Source of the DNA: JAAURB01 sp049647265
GTDB lineage: Bacteria; Cyanobacteriota; Cyanobacteriia; Cyanobacteriales; Microcoleaceae
Length of the DNA stretch: 64,000 nt
NCBI GenBank assembly: GCA_049647265.1
Contig: JBARXJ010000047.1
Coordinates: 56,772 to 120,771, forward strand
Reading direction: 5' to 3'
In this document: one piece after another, positions 19,845-28,484 of the stretch
Numbering within the stretch: position 1 is the first letter of the stretch
Layout of the letters: each line of letters opens with the position of its first letter
Translations under genes and position numbers: made by a program
Notes under the pieces: model-generated
Database searches by the model: none
What the model was told of the DNA's origin: nothing
What the model saw: only the letters and a program-made list of their open reading frames with translations

Positions 19845-20270
19845 TTACTCTGCCTTGGCTTTTGTGCGAGAGTAATCATCTTGGAAGCGGATAATATCAT
19901 CTTCTCCCAGATATTCTCCATTCTGAACCTCAATTAAGATTAGAGGAATCACGCCAGGATTTTCCAAACGGTGACTGGTACATTGAGGAACGTAGGTGGA
20001 TTGATTGGCAAACAGAACCTCTTCATTGTCACCACAGGTAACTCTTGCGGTTCCAGAAACAACAATCCAGTGTTCACTGCGGTGATGATGCATTTGCAAA
20101 CTCAGGCGATGACCCGGATTGACTTCAATTCGCTTAATCTTATAACCTATTCCTTCTTCAAGGGTGGTAAAAGATCCCCAAGGTCGTAGTTCTGTAGCGG
20201 CAACGGCCTGTGATGAAGGTGATTGAGCGAGTAAAGAAGTATGAGATGTTTGTTCTTGCGCTGCTACCAT
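19845..20270 (-). CDS. Cupin protein, mannose-6-phosphate isomerase type II-like
   Basis: This 141-aa single-domain cupin resembles the C-terminal isomerase domain of ManC/AlgA proteins. It has RPWGSFTTLEEG, the metal-binding motif LQMHHHRSEHWIVVSGTA, and YVPQCTSHRLENPG. It probably isomerises fructose-6-P and mannose-6-P, or acts on another sugar phosphate. The separate guanylyltransferase domain is missing. Stand-alone proteins of this kind are common in cyanobacteria. Confidence 0.85.
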   Translation of the reverse strand: MVAAQEQTSHTSLLAQSPSSQAVAATELRPWGSFTTLEEGIGYKIKRIEVNPGHRLSLQMHHHRSEHWIVVSGTARVTCGDNEEVLFANQSTYVPQCTSHRLENPGVIPLILIEVQNGEYLGEDDIIRFQDDYSRTKAKAE

Positions 20271-21242
20271 AATAATTGATTAATCCTCAGTATACTCAGC
20301 GAAATGGACAATTAGCTCTAGAAAGAGCTATTTAAATTAATAATTCCCCAAGTAGCTACAGAATTCAGCAGGCTGTGTATATTTATCATGTGCTTCATGC
20401 TGCAAGCCTGCCCTATCTGTTAGCCTAGTAACCCCATTCTTGAAGACATCTGAAAGGATTTACATCATCCTAAGAGTGCCTTACCCCGCTATGCACTGAT
20501 ATCAAGATAACAAACTACCCCCACCTGTTGTCATCCCCTTTAACGCCTAAATCTAAAATTCATACCAAATCTTTATATAAAAGCAGGGGTTACTTTACTG
20601 AAGCTTTACATTAAGCGAGAATGTCATCAAACCTAGATTTGTTCAGCAGCAAGACAAATTTAAGTGTATCCTAGTCACTACACTGATCACGAATGCCTGA
20701 GTCTCAACATCACTTACTATTCAAGCGTTGCATAATGGATCGCAATCAATCAGCAATCAGGAGGAAGACGAAAGTTTAAGCAATGCTGCTGGCTATTCTA
20801 GAATTTCAGTTGCTTGACTGATACTGGGTTGAGGGTTCATTATATACGGTGTTAATGCTACACGCGGCAACGCGGTCACATTTAGCACTGCGTTTGAACA
20901 ACAAGACCCAATCAGCGGAATAGTTCAGTTAGTTTTTGCACTTTGCGCTTGTTGAAAACAACAGCCTAAGGGACTATGTTTGTACTCCTAAACAGCAAGT
21001 TTTTTCTTGTTTGAGAGATCGAATCCGATGATCGAATGGTGAGAGGCTCTCTCAGAAACCTGAGAAACAGCTCACTGGCTGTCGGCGCACCATCTGCTTG
21101 ATGTTTTCTGGAGTGAGCTAGATCAAGCTTGTTCAAGGTTTAACAAAAATCTCAATTTCTGTGAGGAGTGGAGCGATGGCGCAGTTAATTCAAGGCTCCG
21201 ATGAGCGGCATTAACTCGGGTTCGCTATTTTAACAGTAGAAC
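20271..21242. other. Long leader region upstream of glsF
   Basis: Nearly 1 kb lies between the divergent cupin gene and glsF. I looked for the cyanobacterial glutamine (glnA) riboswitch signature and for an NtcA box (GTA-N8-TAC) and found neither by eye. The sequences GCAGGCT (20368-20374) and AGCCTGC (20405-20411) form a hairpin with a long loop. A 12-codon open frame with a good ribosome-binding site lies at 21176-21214. The rest shows no gene. Confidence 0.5.
21176..21214 (+). CDS. Possible 12-residue leader peptide of glsF
   Basis: ATG 21176 follows GTGAGGAGTGGAGCG, a purine-rich Shine-Dalgarno-like stretch, and encodes MAQLIQGSDERH before TAA. It ends 28 bp before the first possible glsF start. 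It has no attenuator-like codon run. It may be chance, and I report it only because the ribosome-binding site is better than that of glsF itself. Confidence 0.2.
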   Translation: MAQLIQGSDERH

Positions 21243-24200
21243 GTGTTGCTGAGAAAAGCCATTGCTTTTCCCTCAAATAAAGTCATGTTATGTGAACTGA
21301 GAAACATGGATAATACTATCGACAACAATAATAAAAATCAGCCCTACCAGTCTATTCATAGCACAGGCTATCCTTACGGGGGTCAGCCCTGGTTAGTAGA
21401 AGAACGAGATGCTTGTGGTGTTGGTTTTATCGCGAATCCTAATGGAATTGCTAGCCATGATATCGTGGTTAAAGCATTGCCCGCTCTGACCTGCTTAGAA
21501 CATCGGGGAGGATGTAGCGCTGACCAAGACTCAGGCGATGGTGCTGGAATCATGACCGCTATCCCCTGGGAATTATTACAGCAATCAGAAACCCTATCAC
21601 AGCTTCAATCTCTCAGTATAGACCAACTCCAAAACACCTATGGTGTGGCAATGGTATTTCTGCCTCAAAATGTAGAGACGGCAAGCCAAATTCGTCAATC
21701 GATTGAAACGGTTCTGACGCAACAACAGCTTGCTATTTCGGGCTGGCGAACCGTTCCGGTTGATCCTGATGTATTGGGGCCACAGGCATTAGAAAATCAA
21801 CCCAGAATTGAACAGGTGGTGGTGTCCTCGACTAATGGACAAACGGGAGATCAACTAGAACGGCAACTGTATCTAGCTCGTCGTTCGATAGGAGACGCTT
21901 TAGGGACTCAAGGGTTAGTGTGGGGGGATAATGTCTATATCTGCTCCTTCTCCTGCCGCACGATCGTTTACAAAGGTATGGTTCGTTCAGCCATACTCGG
22001 AGAGTTTTATCTGGATCTGAAAAATCCCGCCTATAAAAGCGCTTTTGCAGTCTATCATCGACGCTTCAGTACAAATACTATGCCGCGATGGCCTTTGGCG
22101 CAGCCGATGCGCCTGCTCGGACATAATGGTGAAATTAATACGCTTCTGGGTAATATTAACTGGATGCGAGCCAGAGAAGGGACTTTATCCCATGAAAATT
22201 GGGGTGAGAAGTTAGACATTCTCAAGCCGTTTGTCGATCAAAATAACAGTGATTCTGCCAACTTAGATAATGTTCTAGAATTACTGGTTCGTTCCGGACG
22301 CTCTCCGTTAGAAGCGCTGATGATCATGGTGCCGGAAGCCTATCAAAATCAACCGTCTCTGAAAGGACGAGAAGAAATTGTTGATTTCTACCAATATTAC
22401 AGCGGACTGCAAGAAGCTTGGGACGGCCCTGCATTACTGGTATTCAGCGATGGTAAACAAGTGGGAGCCACTTTAGATCGTAACGGTTTACGTCCAGCGC
22501 GCTATTGTATCACCAAAGATAACTTAGTGATTGTCGCTTCTGAAGCTGGGGTAGTCAACGTTCCCGAAGCCGATATCGTAGAAAAAGGTCGCCTTGGCCC
22601 GGGGCAAATGTTGGCGGTAGACTTTGAAACCCATGAGGTTCTGAAAAATTGGGAAATTAAAGAACGTATCGCTCAGCAAGCACCTTACGGCGAGTGGCTG
22701 AAACAGTATCGAGTTGAACTGAGTCCTTTACCCTTTGAAGAGAATCAGCAGCTAGAAGTGAAGCCGTGGATGACGCTGCAAACCGCCTTTGGCTATGGCT
22801 CAGAAGACATGGACATGGTGATTGCAGACATGGCCAGTTTGGGGAAAGAACCCACTTTCTGTATGGGGGATGATATTCCCTTAGCGATTTTGTCTGAGAA
22901 GTCTCACCTATTGTACGACTACTTCAAGCAACGGTTTGCTCAAGTGACCAATCCCCCCATTGACCCTCTACGGGAACGGGTGGTAATGTCGTTGAATATG
23001 TGCCTCGGAGAACGGGGAAATTTACTCATTCCTCGAGCCGAAGATGCACAGATGCTGAAGATTGAATCTCCGGTATTAAATGAGGCAGAATTGGCGAAAA
23101 TTAGAGCCATGGATGAGTTTGCTGCCACAACCCTTTCCACCTTATATCCGGTAAATCGTGGGCCCCAAGGACTGGCAGAGCAAGTCCAGCAACTGTGTCA
23201 GCAAGCCACAGCGGCGATCGCAGCAGGTCATAAAATTATTATTCTCAGTGATGCGGGCGATCTCAGTGCAGCGCAAACTTATATTCCGCCGTTACTGGCT
23301 GTAGGGGCGGTTCACCACCATTTAATTAAAGCAGGAACCCGCTTAAAAGTTTCGCTCGTGGTCGAAACAGCCCAATGTTGGAGTACCCATCATTTTGCTT
23401 GTTTAATTGGTTATGGTGCTAGTGCTGTTTGCCCTTATTTAGCGTTAGAAAGTGTGCGCCATTGGTGGTCACAACCGAAAATTCAAAAGGCAATGGAACG
23501 GGGTAAAATGGAGCCATTAACCCTACAACAAGCCCAACAAAATTATCGGGTGGCGGTGGAAAATGGCTTACTGAAAATTCTCTCAAAAATGGGGATTTCT
23601 CTGCTTTCGAGTTATCAAGGCGCACAAATCTTTGAAGCGATTGGTATTGGAGCGGATTTATTAGAATTGGGTTTCCGAGGCACAACATCCCGCATTGGAG
23701 GGTTAAGCGTTGCCGAGTTAAGCCAAGAAGTTTATCAATTCCACACTAAAGCATTCCCCGAAACAGAAAGTAAGAAACTCGAAAATTATGGTTTCTTTAA
23801 CTACTTTAAACGGGGAGAATATCACGGTAATAGTCCAGATTTAACCAAGCTACTTCATAGTGCAGTTCGAGCAAAAGAACAACAACAAAATGGTTCTAGT
23901 AATGGCTCAGAATTAGCCGGATATGACCATTATCAAACCTATCAAAAATTCCTCGAAGATCGTCCCATTGCGGCGCTGCGGGATTTGTTAGATTTCAACA
24001 GCGATCGCGACTCAATTCCTGTCGAAGAAGTTGAACCGATTGTTGACATTGTCAAACGTTTCTGTACCGGTGGGATGTCTCTGGGAGCATTATCCCCAGA
24101 AGCCCATGAAACTTTAGCGATCGCCATGAACCGCCTCGGGGGTAAATCCAACTCTGGGGAAGGTGGGGAAGATCCGGCGCGGTTTAAAACCTTAGAGGAT

Positions 24201-26012
24201 GTGGATGCTCAAGGACTGTCTCCGACTCGCCCTTATCTTCAAGGGTTACGCAACGGAGATAGCGCCAGTTCTGCGATTAAACAGGTGGCATCAGGACGCT
24301 TTGGCGTGACTCCAGAATACCTGATGAATGCCAAATCGATTGAAATTAAAATCGCTCAAGGTGCGAAACCCGGTGAAGGAGGACAACTCCCCGGACGCAA
24401 AGTTAGCCCTTATATTGCGATGTTACGACGGTCTAAACCCGGTGTGACTTTAATTTCTCCTCCGCCTCACCATGATATCTATTCCATTGAAGATTTAGCC
24501 CAATTAATCTTTGATTTACACCAAATTAACCCGGATGCAGCAGTTTCTGTCAAATTAGTCGCAGAAATTGGTATTGGTACAATTGCGGCTGGAGTGGCTA
24601 AAGCTAACGCCGACTATATCCAAATATCCGGTCATGATGGCGGCACTGGGGCTTCTCCTTTATCCTCCATTAAACACGCAGGTACACCTTGGGAATTGGG
24701 GTTAACGGAAGTTCACCGGATCTTGATGGAAAACAAACTGCGCGATCGGGTTCGTCTCCGGGTTGATGGTGGCCTAAAATCCGGTTGGGATGTAATTATG
24801 GGGGCGTTAATGGGGGCTGAAGAGTTTGGCTTCGGAACCATTGCCATGATTGCTGAAGGGTGTATTATGGCTCGGATCTGTCATACCAACAGTTGTCCGG
24901 TGGGGGTCACAACTCAACGAGAAGATCTGCGGAAACGTTTCCCCGGTACCCCTGAACACGTTGTTAATTTCTTCTATTTTGTCGCAGAAGAAGTCCGGCA
25001 GTTACTGGCGCATTTAGGCTATCGATCTCTATCTGATATTATGGGTCGTTCTGACTTATTAAAAGTACGAGATCAGGTGAAATTAACCAAGACTGAGGCA
25101 TTAAACCTAGACTGTTTGGTGAACTTACCGGATAGCCGCACAGATCGCGACTGGTTAAACCATGAACCGGTTCACAGTAACGGTCAAGTCTTAGATGACG
25201 TGCTGTTAGAAGATCATGATATTGCGGCGGCTATTCGTAATCAAGGCAATGTCACCAAAACAGTGCGCGTGGTGAATACTGACCGAACTGTGGGCGCTCG
25301 CATTTCCGGTAAAATTGCGGCACTTTACGGTAATACTGGCTTTGAAGGACAAATTAACCTCAACTATACTGGGTCTGCGGGTCAAAGCTTCGGCGCGTTT
25401 AACTTACCCGGCATGAAATTGACTCTGACAGGGGAAGCCAATGATTATGTCGGTAAAGGGATGCACGGCGGTGAATTGATTGTTCAACCCGCAACAGATG
25501 CGACCTATGACCTCTCAGAGAATGTGATCATCGGTAATACCTGTTTATATGGGGCAACTGGTGGCACCCTTTATGCCCTTGGTAAAGCCGGAGAACGGTT
25601 TGCGGTGCGTAATTCTATGGGTAAAGCGGTGATAGAAGGGGCTGGCGATCACTGTTGTGAATACATGACAGGTGGCGTGATCGTGGTTCTGGGGACAGTT
25701 GGACGGAACGTTGGCGCGGGTCAAACGGGCGGTATTGGCTACTTCCTAGATGAGGAGGGTAGTTTCCCAGAACAGGTCAATTCTGAAATTGTCAAAATTC
25801 AACGGGTACAAACCCCTGCTGGAGAACAACAACTGAAAGAACTCATTGAACAACACGCCGAACGCACGGGCAGTCAAAAAGCTAATAAAATTTTAGCTAA
25901 CTGGGCAGAGTATTTACCGAAGTTCTGGCAAGTGGTTCCCCCCTCTGAGGAAAATGCCCCAGAAACTAGCGCTGAGTCTGCTGAAACAGCGGTTGCAGTG
26001 GCAGCGAAATAA
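21243..26012 (+). CDS. glsF: Ferredoxin-dependent glutamate synthase
   Basis: This large enzyme (up to 1589 aa) makes two glutamates from glutamine and 2-oxoglutarate with electrons from ferredoxin. The class II amidotransferase domain begins at the nucleophilic Cys of ERDACGVGF, after a short propeptide. The central domain follows, then the FMN/3Fe-4S synthase domain (SGHDGGTGASPLSS; the cluster region MARICHTNSCPVGV). The C-terminal beta-helix domain follows (GNTCLYGATGG). The WLVEERDACGVGF start and length match the Fd type rather than NADPH-GltB. The open frame starts at GTG 21243; ATG 21285 or ATG 21306 (MDNTIDN) are equally plausible. A terminator follows at 26098. Confidence 0.95.
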   Translation: MLLRKAIAFPSNKVMLCELRNMDNTIDNNNKNQPYQSIHSTGYPYGGQPWLVEERDACGVGFIANPNGIASHDIVVKALPALTCLEHRGGCSADQDSGDGAGIMTAIPWELLQQSETLSQLQSLSIDQLQNTYGVAMVFLPQNVETASQIRQSIETVLTQQQLAISGWRTVPVDPDVLGPQALENQPRIEQVVVSSTNGQTGDQLERQLYLARRSIGDALGTQGLVWGDNVYICSFSCRTIVYKGMVRSAILGEFYLDLKNPAYKSAFAVYHRRFSTNTMPRWPLAQPMRLLGHNGEINTLLGNINWMRAREGTLSHENWGEKLDILKPFVDQNNSDSANLDNVLELLVRSGRSPLEALMIMVPEAYQNQPSLKGREEIVDFYQYYSGLQEAWDGPALLVFSDGKQVGATLDRNGLRPARYCITKDNLVIVASEAGVVNVPEADIVEKGRLGPGQMLAVDFETHEVLKNWEIKERIAQQAPYGEWLKQYRVELSPLPFEENQQLEVKPWMTLQTAFGYGSEDMDMVIADMASLGKEPTFCMGDDIPLAILSEKSHLLYDYFKQRFAQVTNPPIDPLRERVVMSLNMCLGERGNLLIPRAEDAQMLKIESPVLNEAELAKIRAMDEFAATTLSTLYPVNRGPQGLAEQVQQLCQQATAAIAAGHKIIILSDAGDLSAAQTYIPPLLAVGAVHHHLIKAGTRLKVSLVVETAQCWSTHHFACLIGYGASAVCPYLALESVRHWWSQPKIQKAMERGKMEPLTLQQAQQNYRVAVENGLLKILSKMGISLLSSYQGAQIFEAIGIGADLLELGFRGTTSRIGGLSVAELSQEVYQFHTKAFPETESKKLENYGFFNYFKRGEYHGNSPDLTKLLHSAVRAKEQQQNGSSNGSELAGYDHYQTYQKFLEDRPIAALRDLLDFNSDRDSIPVEEVEPIVDIVKRFCTGGMSLGALSPEAHETLAIAMNRLGGKSNSGEGGEDPARFKTLEDVDAQGLSPTRPYLQGLRNGDSASSAIKQVASGRFGVTPEYLMNAKSIEIKIAQGAKPGEGGQLPGRKVSPYIAMLRRSKPGVTLISPPPHHDIYSIEDLAQLIFDLHQINPDAAVSVKLVAEIGIGTIAAGVAKANADYIQISGHDGGTGASPLSSIKHAGTPWELGLTEVHRILMENKLRDRVRLRVDGGLKSGWDVIMGALMGAEEFGFGTIAMIAEGCIMARICHTNSCPVGVTTQREDLRKRFPGTPEHVVNFFYFVAEEVRQLLAHLGYRSLSDIMGRSDLLKVRDQVKLTKTEALNLDCLVNLPDSRTDRDWLNHEPVHSNGQVLDDVLLEDHDIAAAIRNQGNVTKTVRVVNTDRTVGARISGKIAALYGNTGFEGQINLNYTGSAGQSFGAFNLPGMKLTLTGEANDYVGKGMHGGELIVQPATDATYDLSENVIIGNTCLYGATGGTLYALGKAGERFAVRNSMGKAVIEGAGDHCCEYMTGGVIVVLGTVGRNVGAGQTGGIGYFLDEEGSFPEQVNSEIVKIQRVQTPAGEQQLKELIEQHAERTGSQKANKILANWAEYLPKFWQVVPPSEENAPETSAESAETAVAVAAK

Positions 26013-26097
26013 AGTACTTTCTGAAAAAACTGCATAAGTTCCCGCAGCTCAGAAATATGTCTAATTGAACAAATGGCCCTGAGTTGCTATTGTATTT

Positions 26098-26130
26098 CCC
26101 CTACTTTTGCCGGTAGGGGATTTTTATTTG
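26098..26130 (+). terminator. Rho-independent terminator of glsF
   Basis: CCCCTAC (26098-26104) pairs perfectly with GTAGGGG (26113-26119) across an 8-nt loop, and ATTTTTATTT follows. It lies 86 bp after the glsF stop. Confidence 0.9.
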
Positions 26131-26256
26131 ATCATTGTCAAGTAGGGAAGGAGAAAAATTGTTGAACTCAATCACTGTCAAAATCACGCCAGGCTTGTTC
26201 CTATTGGGATGATGCTGCAATAATTAATTGTACAAACTTCAACAACAAGAACAGTT

Positions 26257-27315
26257 TTGGAATCATTACCCTCCTGCTCAAAAACACCCTATCTAAAGTT
26301 GATTCAGCAAGAACTGCAACTTCCTCAACTGAAAAAAGCGGCACCAGTTGTTGTAGATCTATTTGCAGGTTGTGGAGGTCTTTCTCTCGGTTTTGAAGCA
26401 GCCGGTTTTAGAACAATCGGTTATGAAATGTTAGCAGATGCTTGTGCAAGCTATCAAAAGAACTTGAATGGATCTTGTCATCATCTCACCCTAACAGAAG
26501 AATTTGAATGGGTTAAGAAGCCTGATGTCATTGTAGGTGGTCCTCCTTGTCAGCCCTTTAGCGTCGGTGGACATCAGCAAGGTCTTAAGGATAGTCGCGA
26601 TGGCTTTCCTATTTTTCTATCTGCAGTTCAGTGTTGTCGTCCTCAACTTGCACTTTTTGAGAATGTTCGAGGAATGCTCTATCGGAATAAAGGGTATTTT
26701 GAAGAAATTCTTACAGTATTGAGAGATCTCAAGTATATTGTTGAGTGGGAAGTTTTAACAGCATCACATTATGGTGTTCCTCAACGAAGACAAAGATTAT
26801 TTTGTGTTGCTCATAAAGGAGGTTGGGTTTGGCCAGAAAAAACTGATTTAAATTCTCCTTATACTGCTGGTGAGGCGTGAGGAGAACTAGTAGATATAAT
26901 TCCCAAAAATGTTAGGTTTTTAACTTCAAGTATGGATCAATATATTAAAAAATATGAGAAAGCTTCTAAGTGCATTCGTCCCAGAGATCTACATTTAGAT
27001 CGACCGTCAAGAACAGTGACTTGTCGCAATCTCAGTGGTGCTACAGGCGATATGTTGAGGATTCGTTTACCTGACGGACGTAGGCGTAGATTAACTGTTA
27101 AAGAAGGTGCTCGTCTTCAAAGTTTTCCAGATTGGTTTCAATTTCAGGGAAGCGAAGACAGTCAATTTAATCAAATTGGTAATGCAGTGCCGCCTTTGTT
27201 AGCAAAAGCTTTAGCTAGTTCTGTTAAACACTATTTAGAGAATTACAGCTCAACCACTCCATCCGATCAACAACTACTCAATCAACCGATACAACTCTCG
27301 TTGAATTTATTTTAG
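26257..27315 (+). pseudogene. DNA cytosine-5 methyltransferase (M.AplI-like), interrupted by one in-frame TGA
   Basis: One frame runs from TTG 26257 to TAG 27313-27315 with a single TGA at 26878-26880 (codon 208). Motif I is DLFAGCGGLSLGFEAAGF. The catalytic Cys is C98 in GGPPCQPFS. Motif VI is ENV and motif VIII is QRRQR. After the stop come motif IX (RPSRTVTCRN) and motif X (QIGNAVPP). The truncated product would lack the target-recognition end and motifs IX-X, so it should be inactive. The endonuclease gene begins at the base after its stop. A C5 methyltransferase paired with a PstI-like enzyme matches my recollection of AplI of Arthrospira (CTGCAG). M.PstI and M.BsuBI themselves are N6-adenine enzymes. 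Readthrough or sequencing error are alternatives. Confidence 0.88.
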
Positions 27316-27884
27316 ATGAGTCCGGATAATTTTAATATTGAAGACAAAATTAGACAAAAAATTGAGGAGGCTCAAGCTATCCTGAAAGAAATTGGTTTAC
27401 CACTAGCACAGCAAAATGAAAGATCCGCTTTGACGCTTTTAGCTATACTTAACCTCAAGCCGAAGTCTCCTTGGTCAGCCGCAAGTAATCCACTAATGGG
27501 TATTACACCTATTATGGAATTTATTGCTCAATACTATGGTAAAAAATATCAACCCAATACTCGAGAAACAATTCGTCGTCAGACTGTACATCAGTTTTTA
27601 GATGCTAGTATTATTGTCCGAAACCCAGACAATCTTTCAAGACCAGTTAATAGCCCAAAAACAGTTTATCAGATTGAAAATACTACTCTTAAGTTAATTC
27701 AAAGCTATCAAGAGAATAGCTGGCAAGATTATTTAAAGGTTTACTTGGCTTCTGTAGAAACTTTAAAAAAGCGCTATGCCCAAGAACAGCAAATGAAGCG
27801 TATTCCTGTTAAAACGGCTTCAGGAGAAACTATTTTGCTATCTCCTGGTGGACAAAATTTACTCATACAGAAAATTATTAATGA

Positions 27885-27937
27885 GTCATCGGTACACCGG
27901 ATGTAAAATCCGGTGCCTGCGATGACTGCCTTCCGCA
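27885..27937 (+). repeat. 53-bp double-hairpin insertion element, copy A
   Basis: The first hairpin has an outer stem GTCATCG/CGATGAC and an inner stem CACCGGAT/ATCCGGTG, both perfect, closed by a GTAAA loop. An 11-bp tail TGCCTTCCGCA forms a second hairpin that uses the following GT (ACTGC/GCAGT). It lies between the GAG (Glu) and TTT (Phe) codons of the endonuclease gene and brings in TAA at 27904. The ends are uncertain by 1-2 bp because GT occurs on both sides, which may be a 2-bp target duplication. Confidence 0.9.
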
Positions 27938-28037
27938 GTTTTGTTCTCGTTTTACACCTGGGAGTGAGTTAATTTATGTTGGTGATGCTGAAGAAAAATG
28001 GGGTTATTTTGATCGTGACTTACTAGAAAATTTAGGA

Positions 28038-28090
28038 GTCATCGGTACACCGGATGTAAAATCCGGTGCCTGCGATGACTGCTTTCCGCA
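28038..28090 (+). repeat. 53-bp double-hairpin insertion element, copy B
   Basis: It is identical to copy A at 52 of 53 positions; the difference is GCTTTCC for GCCTTCC in the second hairpin. It has the same orientation and the same GA^GTT target context. It is inserted within the codons for LGV-SIDTHGKMPD of the endonuclease. Confidence 0.9.
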
Positions 28091-28484
28091 GTTAGTATTG
28101 ATACTCATGGAAAAATGCCTGATATTGTAGTTTACTATTCTCAGGTGAATTGGTTAGTTCTAATAGAAGCCGTTACAAGCCATGGCCCGATTAATCCAAA
28201 ACGTTATAATGAGCTTCAAGTTTTATTTCAAGGAGCAACAGTAGGATTAGTATTTGTTACTGCTTTCCTAACTCGTAAAGATTTAGCAAAACACTTGAGT
28301 GAAATTGCTTGGAAGACCGAAGTATGGGTTGGGTGAATCTCCGACTCATATTGTCCATTTTAATGGTGAGCGATTTTTAGGGCCATATTGAGAGTCACTT
28401 CAATAGGCTGGACAAAGTGCAGAGCAAGATGGCTTAACTCTGCTTTCGTTTTCTGATTTGTACTTTAAGCTATAAGAAAAAATT

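Larger units (their letters stand above)
27316..28391 (+). pseudogene. BsuBI/PstI-type (AplI-like) restriction endonuclease, disrupted
   Basis: ATG 27316 abuts the methyltransferase stop. The N-terminal part reads cleanly to 27884. It is then broken by a 53-bp insertion (27885-27937), a second near-identical insertion (28038-28090) and one extra G in GGG at about 28330. Removing these three additions gives one continuous protein. It reads KIINEFCSRFTPGSELIYV, then LENLGVSIDTHGKMPDIVVY, LIEAVTSHGPINPKRYNEL, LSEIAWKTEVWVG and a terminal HFNGERFLGPY at TGA 28391. HGKMPD and EAVTSHGP are the catalytic core of the BsuBI/PstI family. The predicted site, by analogy with AplI, is CTGCAG. Apart from these lesions the sequence is well kept, so inactivation looks recent. 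Confidence 0.9.

Noticed and set aside
20271..21242. Glutamine (glnA) riboswitch or NtcA box for glsF
   Set aside because: Neither the riboswitch core motifs nor a clean GTA-N8-TAC could be found by eye.
27316..28391. Programmed frameshifting or an RNA-spliced intron in the endonuclease gene
   Set aside because: The inserts lack intron features and are only 53 bp. A separate extra G also breaks the frame downstream, so decay is simpler.
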